64,000 nucleotides of DNA, taken from Bacteroidales bacterium (GTDB lineage Bacteria > Bacteroidota > Bacteroidia > Bacteroidales > P3). A model generated the notes under the pieces. The model was not told the DNA's origin. It ran no database searches and saw nothing but the letters and a program-made list of their open reading frames with translations. Below are positions 62,831-64,000 of the stretch, one piece after another (the first letter of the stretch is position 1; every line of letters begins with the position of its first letter). Made by a program: the position numbers and the translations under genes. The stretch spans positions 33,553 through 97,552 of the forward strand of contig JAFWOP010000058.1 in the NCBI GenBank assembly GCA_017545365.1. Reading direction: 5' to 3'.

Positions 62831-63020
62831 CACGCTCATGAGCGGGATGCACTTTTCGGGCGAAAGTCGGCCGCGCTCGTGAGCGGAGGGCACTTTCCGG
62901 CGAAAAATCGGCCGCGCTCATGAGCGGAGGGCACTTTCGGGCTGAAAATCGACCGCGCTCATGAGCGGGGTGCGTTTTCCGGCCTCGTCCGTGGTTGCGC
63001 TCATGAGCGCGATGTGTTTT
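62831..63020. repeat. 41-bp tandem palindromic repeat array, five units
   Basis: Units starting near 62831, 62872, 62913, 62954 and 62996 each carry the palindrome CGCTCATGAGCG (unit two CGCTCGTGAGCG), with spacing 41, 41, 41 and 42 bp. The flanks are also partly conserved (GGAGGGCACTTTC..). The unit nearest the lipoprotein ATG carries the GGTGAAA..ATGAAACAA text shared with remnant copies A and B. Confidence 0.8.
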
Positions 63021-63793
63021 CACGCCTCCGTCGGCTCTTCGCCCGGTGTCGCGGGGGTGTCGTCGGGCTCGGGCGTCTTCTTGTCGCGGTGCGAGGGCGC
63101 CATGGCGTGCTTGCGGAAGTATTCGAGGTCCTCGCTGACGAGAGCGACGAGTTTCTGCGCGCTCTCGACGTCGGGGTTGAGGAGGGCGTAGGCGTTGGTG
63201 AGGCGCACGAGGGTGAGGTAGGCGCGGTCGGTGGCCTCGCGGGCTGCCTTGAGCTCGCCCATGATTTGCGCCGAGCGCTCGTCGTTGCGTTCGGTGAGGA
63301 GCTGGCGCACGCGGTCGTTGGCGGCCTTGAGGCGGTCGGCGAGGATTTCGAGGCCGAGGCGGCGCAGCTGGGTGCGGTACTGGAAGAGGTCCTGCAGCAT
63401 GTTGTCGATGAGGCCGCTTTCCTTCATGTAGTTCTCCGTGGTCTTGATTTTGTAGTTCTTGATGACGCGCAGGAGGGGCTCGGCGTGCTGGGCGGTCTCG
63501 GCGATGGGGAACTTGGCGTAGGCCTTGACGGTGTCGCGCAGCGAGGCGTAGAGCTTGTCGCGCTCCTCGTCGGCGGCCTTCAGCGGGTCGGTGAGCTCGC
63601 TATCGCGGTAGCGCTTGAAGGCTTCGTCCTCGGCCCTGAAGGCGGTGTCGAACTCGTCCTTGCCCTTGCGCCAGAGCTCGTGGTCGACGGGCAGCTCGGC
63701 GGTGCGCTTGCCGAAGGTGGTCATGTACTCGTAATGGGGCGCGTTGGCCGCGCGCGCGATGCTGATGGCTTCGATTTGCTGTGGTATGTTCAT
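63020..63793 (-). CDS. DUF6261-like helical protein
   Basis: 257 aa, almost all helix, no signal peptide. Segments such as KYRDSELTDPLKAADEERDKLY and AYAKFPIAETAQHAEPLLRVIKNY fit Bacteroidetes DUF6261 proteins, which are usually in multicopy families near repetitive DNA (from memory). C-terminal acidic/Pro tail. Function unknown. Confidence 0.65.
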   Translation of the reverse strand: MNIPQQIEAISIARAANAPHYEYMTTFGKRTAELPVDHELWRKGKDEFDTAFRAEDEAFKRYRDSELTDPLKAADEERDKLYASLRDTVKAYAKFPIAETAQHAEPLLRVIKNYKIKTTENYMKESGLIDNMLQDLFQYRTQLRRLGLEILADRLKAANDRVRQLLTERNDERSAQIMGELKAAREATDRAYLTLVRLTNAYALLNPDVESAQKLVALVSEDLEYFRKHAMAPSHRDKKTPEPDDTPATPGEEPTEA

Positions 63794-63852
63794 AGGTGTG
63801 ATATTTTTATTGGGTTAATATTCGTTTTGGATTGCTTGGAGTTTGCGCGCCC

Positions 63853-63922
63853 CGCGAAAGCCGTTTTCAAAACCGATTGGCACTTTCGCGCGTTGCGACG
63901 GACGTTTTCAAAATCATTTGGC
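63853..63922. repeat. Inverted and direct repeats downstream of the partial gene
   Basis: CGCGAAAG (63853-63860) and CTTTCGCG (63883-63890) are inverted. CGTTTTCAAAACCGATTGGC (63862-63881) is repeated at 63903-63922 with three differences. Confidence 0.6.
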
Positions 63923-64000
63923 GCGGACGGCACGAACCGTGAACCCACAGCAGCGGAAGAAGTTGTCGTTAATCTCTTTGCCGTTCTCTGCGAAGGCGAA
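63914..64000 (-). CDS. 3' end of a gene, possibly FISUMP-domain protein (partial)
   Basis: The last 28 codons read FAFAENGKEINDNFFRCCGF then TVRAVRAK and stop (TGA, 63914-63916). Endings of the GFTVRAVR type are common to fibrobacter-paralogue/DUF1566-like domains. The gene continues beyond the window. Confidence 0.45.
   Translation of the reverse strand, partial: FAFAENGKEINDNFFRCCGFTVRAVRAK

Noticed and set aside
62831..63020. CRISPR-like array from regularly spaced palindromes
   Set aside because: The sequences between the palindromes are themselves similar, units differ from one another, and no cas gene is present. This is an ordinary tandem repeat.

Overview
The window looks like chromosomal DNA from a member of the Bacteroidota, most likely order Bacteroidales. 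Three independent signs agree. Promoters follow the Bacteroidetes -7 consensus TAnnTTTG instead of sigma70 boxes. Several secreted proteins end in type IX secretion (T9SS) sorting domains, and a DUF4835/PorD-like protein is encoded. Family content is also typical: C10 (streptopain-like) proteases, a fimbrillin/GLUG lipoprotein, DUF6261, a Lys-type SerA, and many lipoproteins and outer-membrane barrels. Coding sequence is GC-rich with a strong preference for C at third positions; intergenic DNA is AT-rich. No rRNA, tRNA, CRISPR array, insertion sequence or phage was found.

Layout. 0-6.6 kb (minus): SGNH/PAP2 fusion, PEP/pyruvate-dikinase-like protein, S41 protease lipoprotein, barrel protein. 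6.7-13.6 kb (plus): coiled-coil lipoprotein, then murL-murD2 (the alternative route that puts D-Glu into peptidoglycan precursors), an M20 amidohydrolase and a C69 dipeptidase. 13.8-16.6 kb: small lipoproteins and barrels. 16.7-24.4 kb: housekeeping run glnS, pheT, small unknown, RluB-like pseudouridine synthase, RsmI-like methylase, Met gamma-lyase-like enzyme. 24.8-31.7 kb: T9SS C10 protease, 70-aa unknown, fimbrillin/GLUG lipoprotein, small lipoprotein, thioredoxin-like protein and EEP-family lipoprotein. 31.8-34.6 kb (minus): TerC-MntP-ATP-grasp operon behind a probable yybP-ykoY manganese riboswitch. 34.6-37.7 kb (minus): serC-serA-ATP-grasp-like. 37.7-41.6 kb: AT-rich region with a DnaA box, dnaA, flavin reductase, 2-hydroxyacid dehydrogenase. 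41.6-49.3 kb: second C10 protease, aminotransferase, PorD-like protein and an AT-rich patch with a T9SS cargo. 49.5-58.3 kb: alpha-2-macroglobulin-like protein, gyrB, pepE, DUF805. 58.5-64 kb (minus): GNAT, orphan TolC-type lipoprotein, unknown, CsaA-like, lipoprotein, DUF6261 and a partial gene.

The most unusual content lies between genes. Three intergenic regions carry exactly five ACTAG-type 9-bp units. A 166-bp region is built of heptamers that form long hairpins. A 68-bp dispersed repeat occurs twice, once supplying the predicted N-terminus of MurL. MurL also contains a five-copy 8-bp repeat able to shift frame. In the last 5 kb, truncated copies of the 5' end of one LOG-family-like gene occupy three successive intergenic gaps, next to a 41-bp tandem palindromic array. 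The best candidate for something undescribed is this last arrangement. The best-supported regulatory system is the manganese riboswitch/exporter operon.
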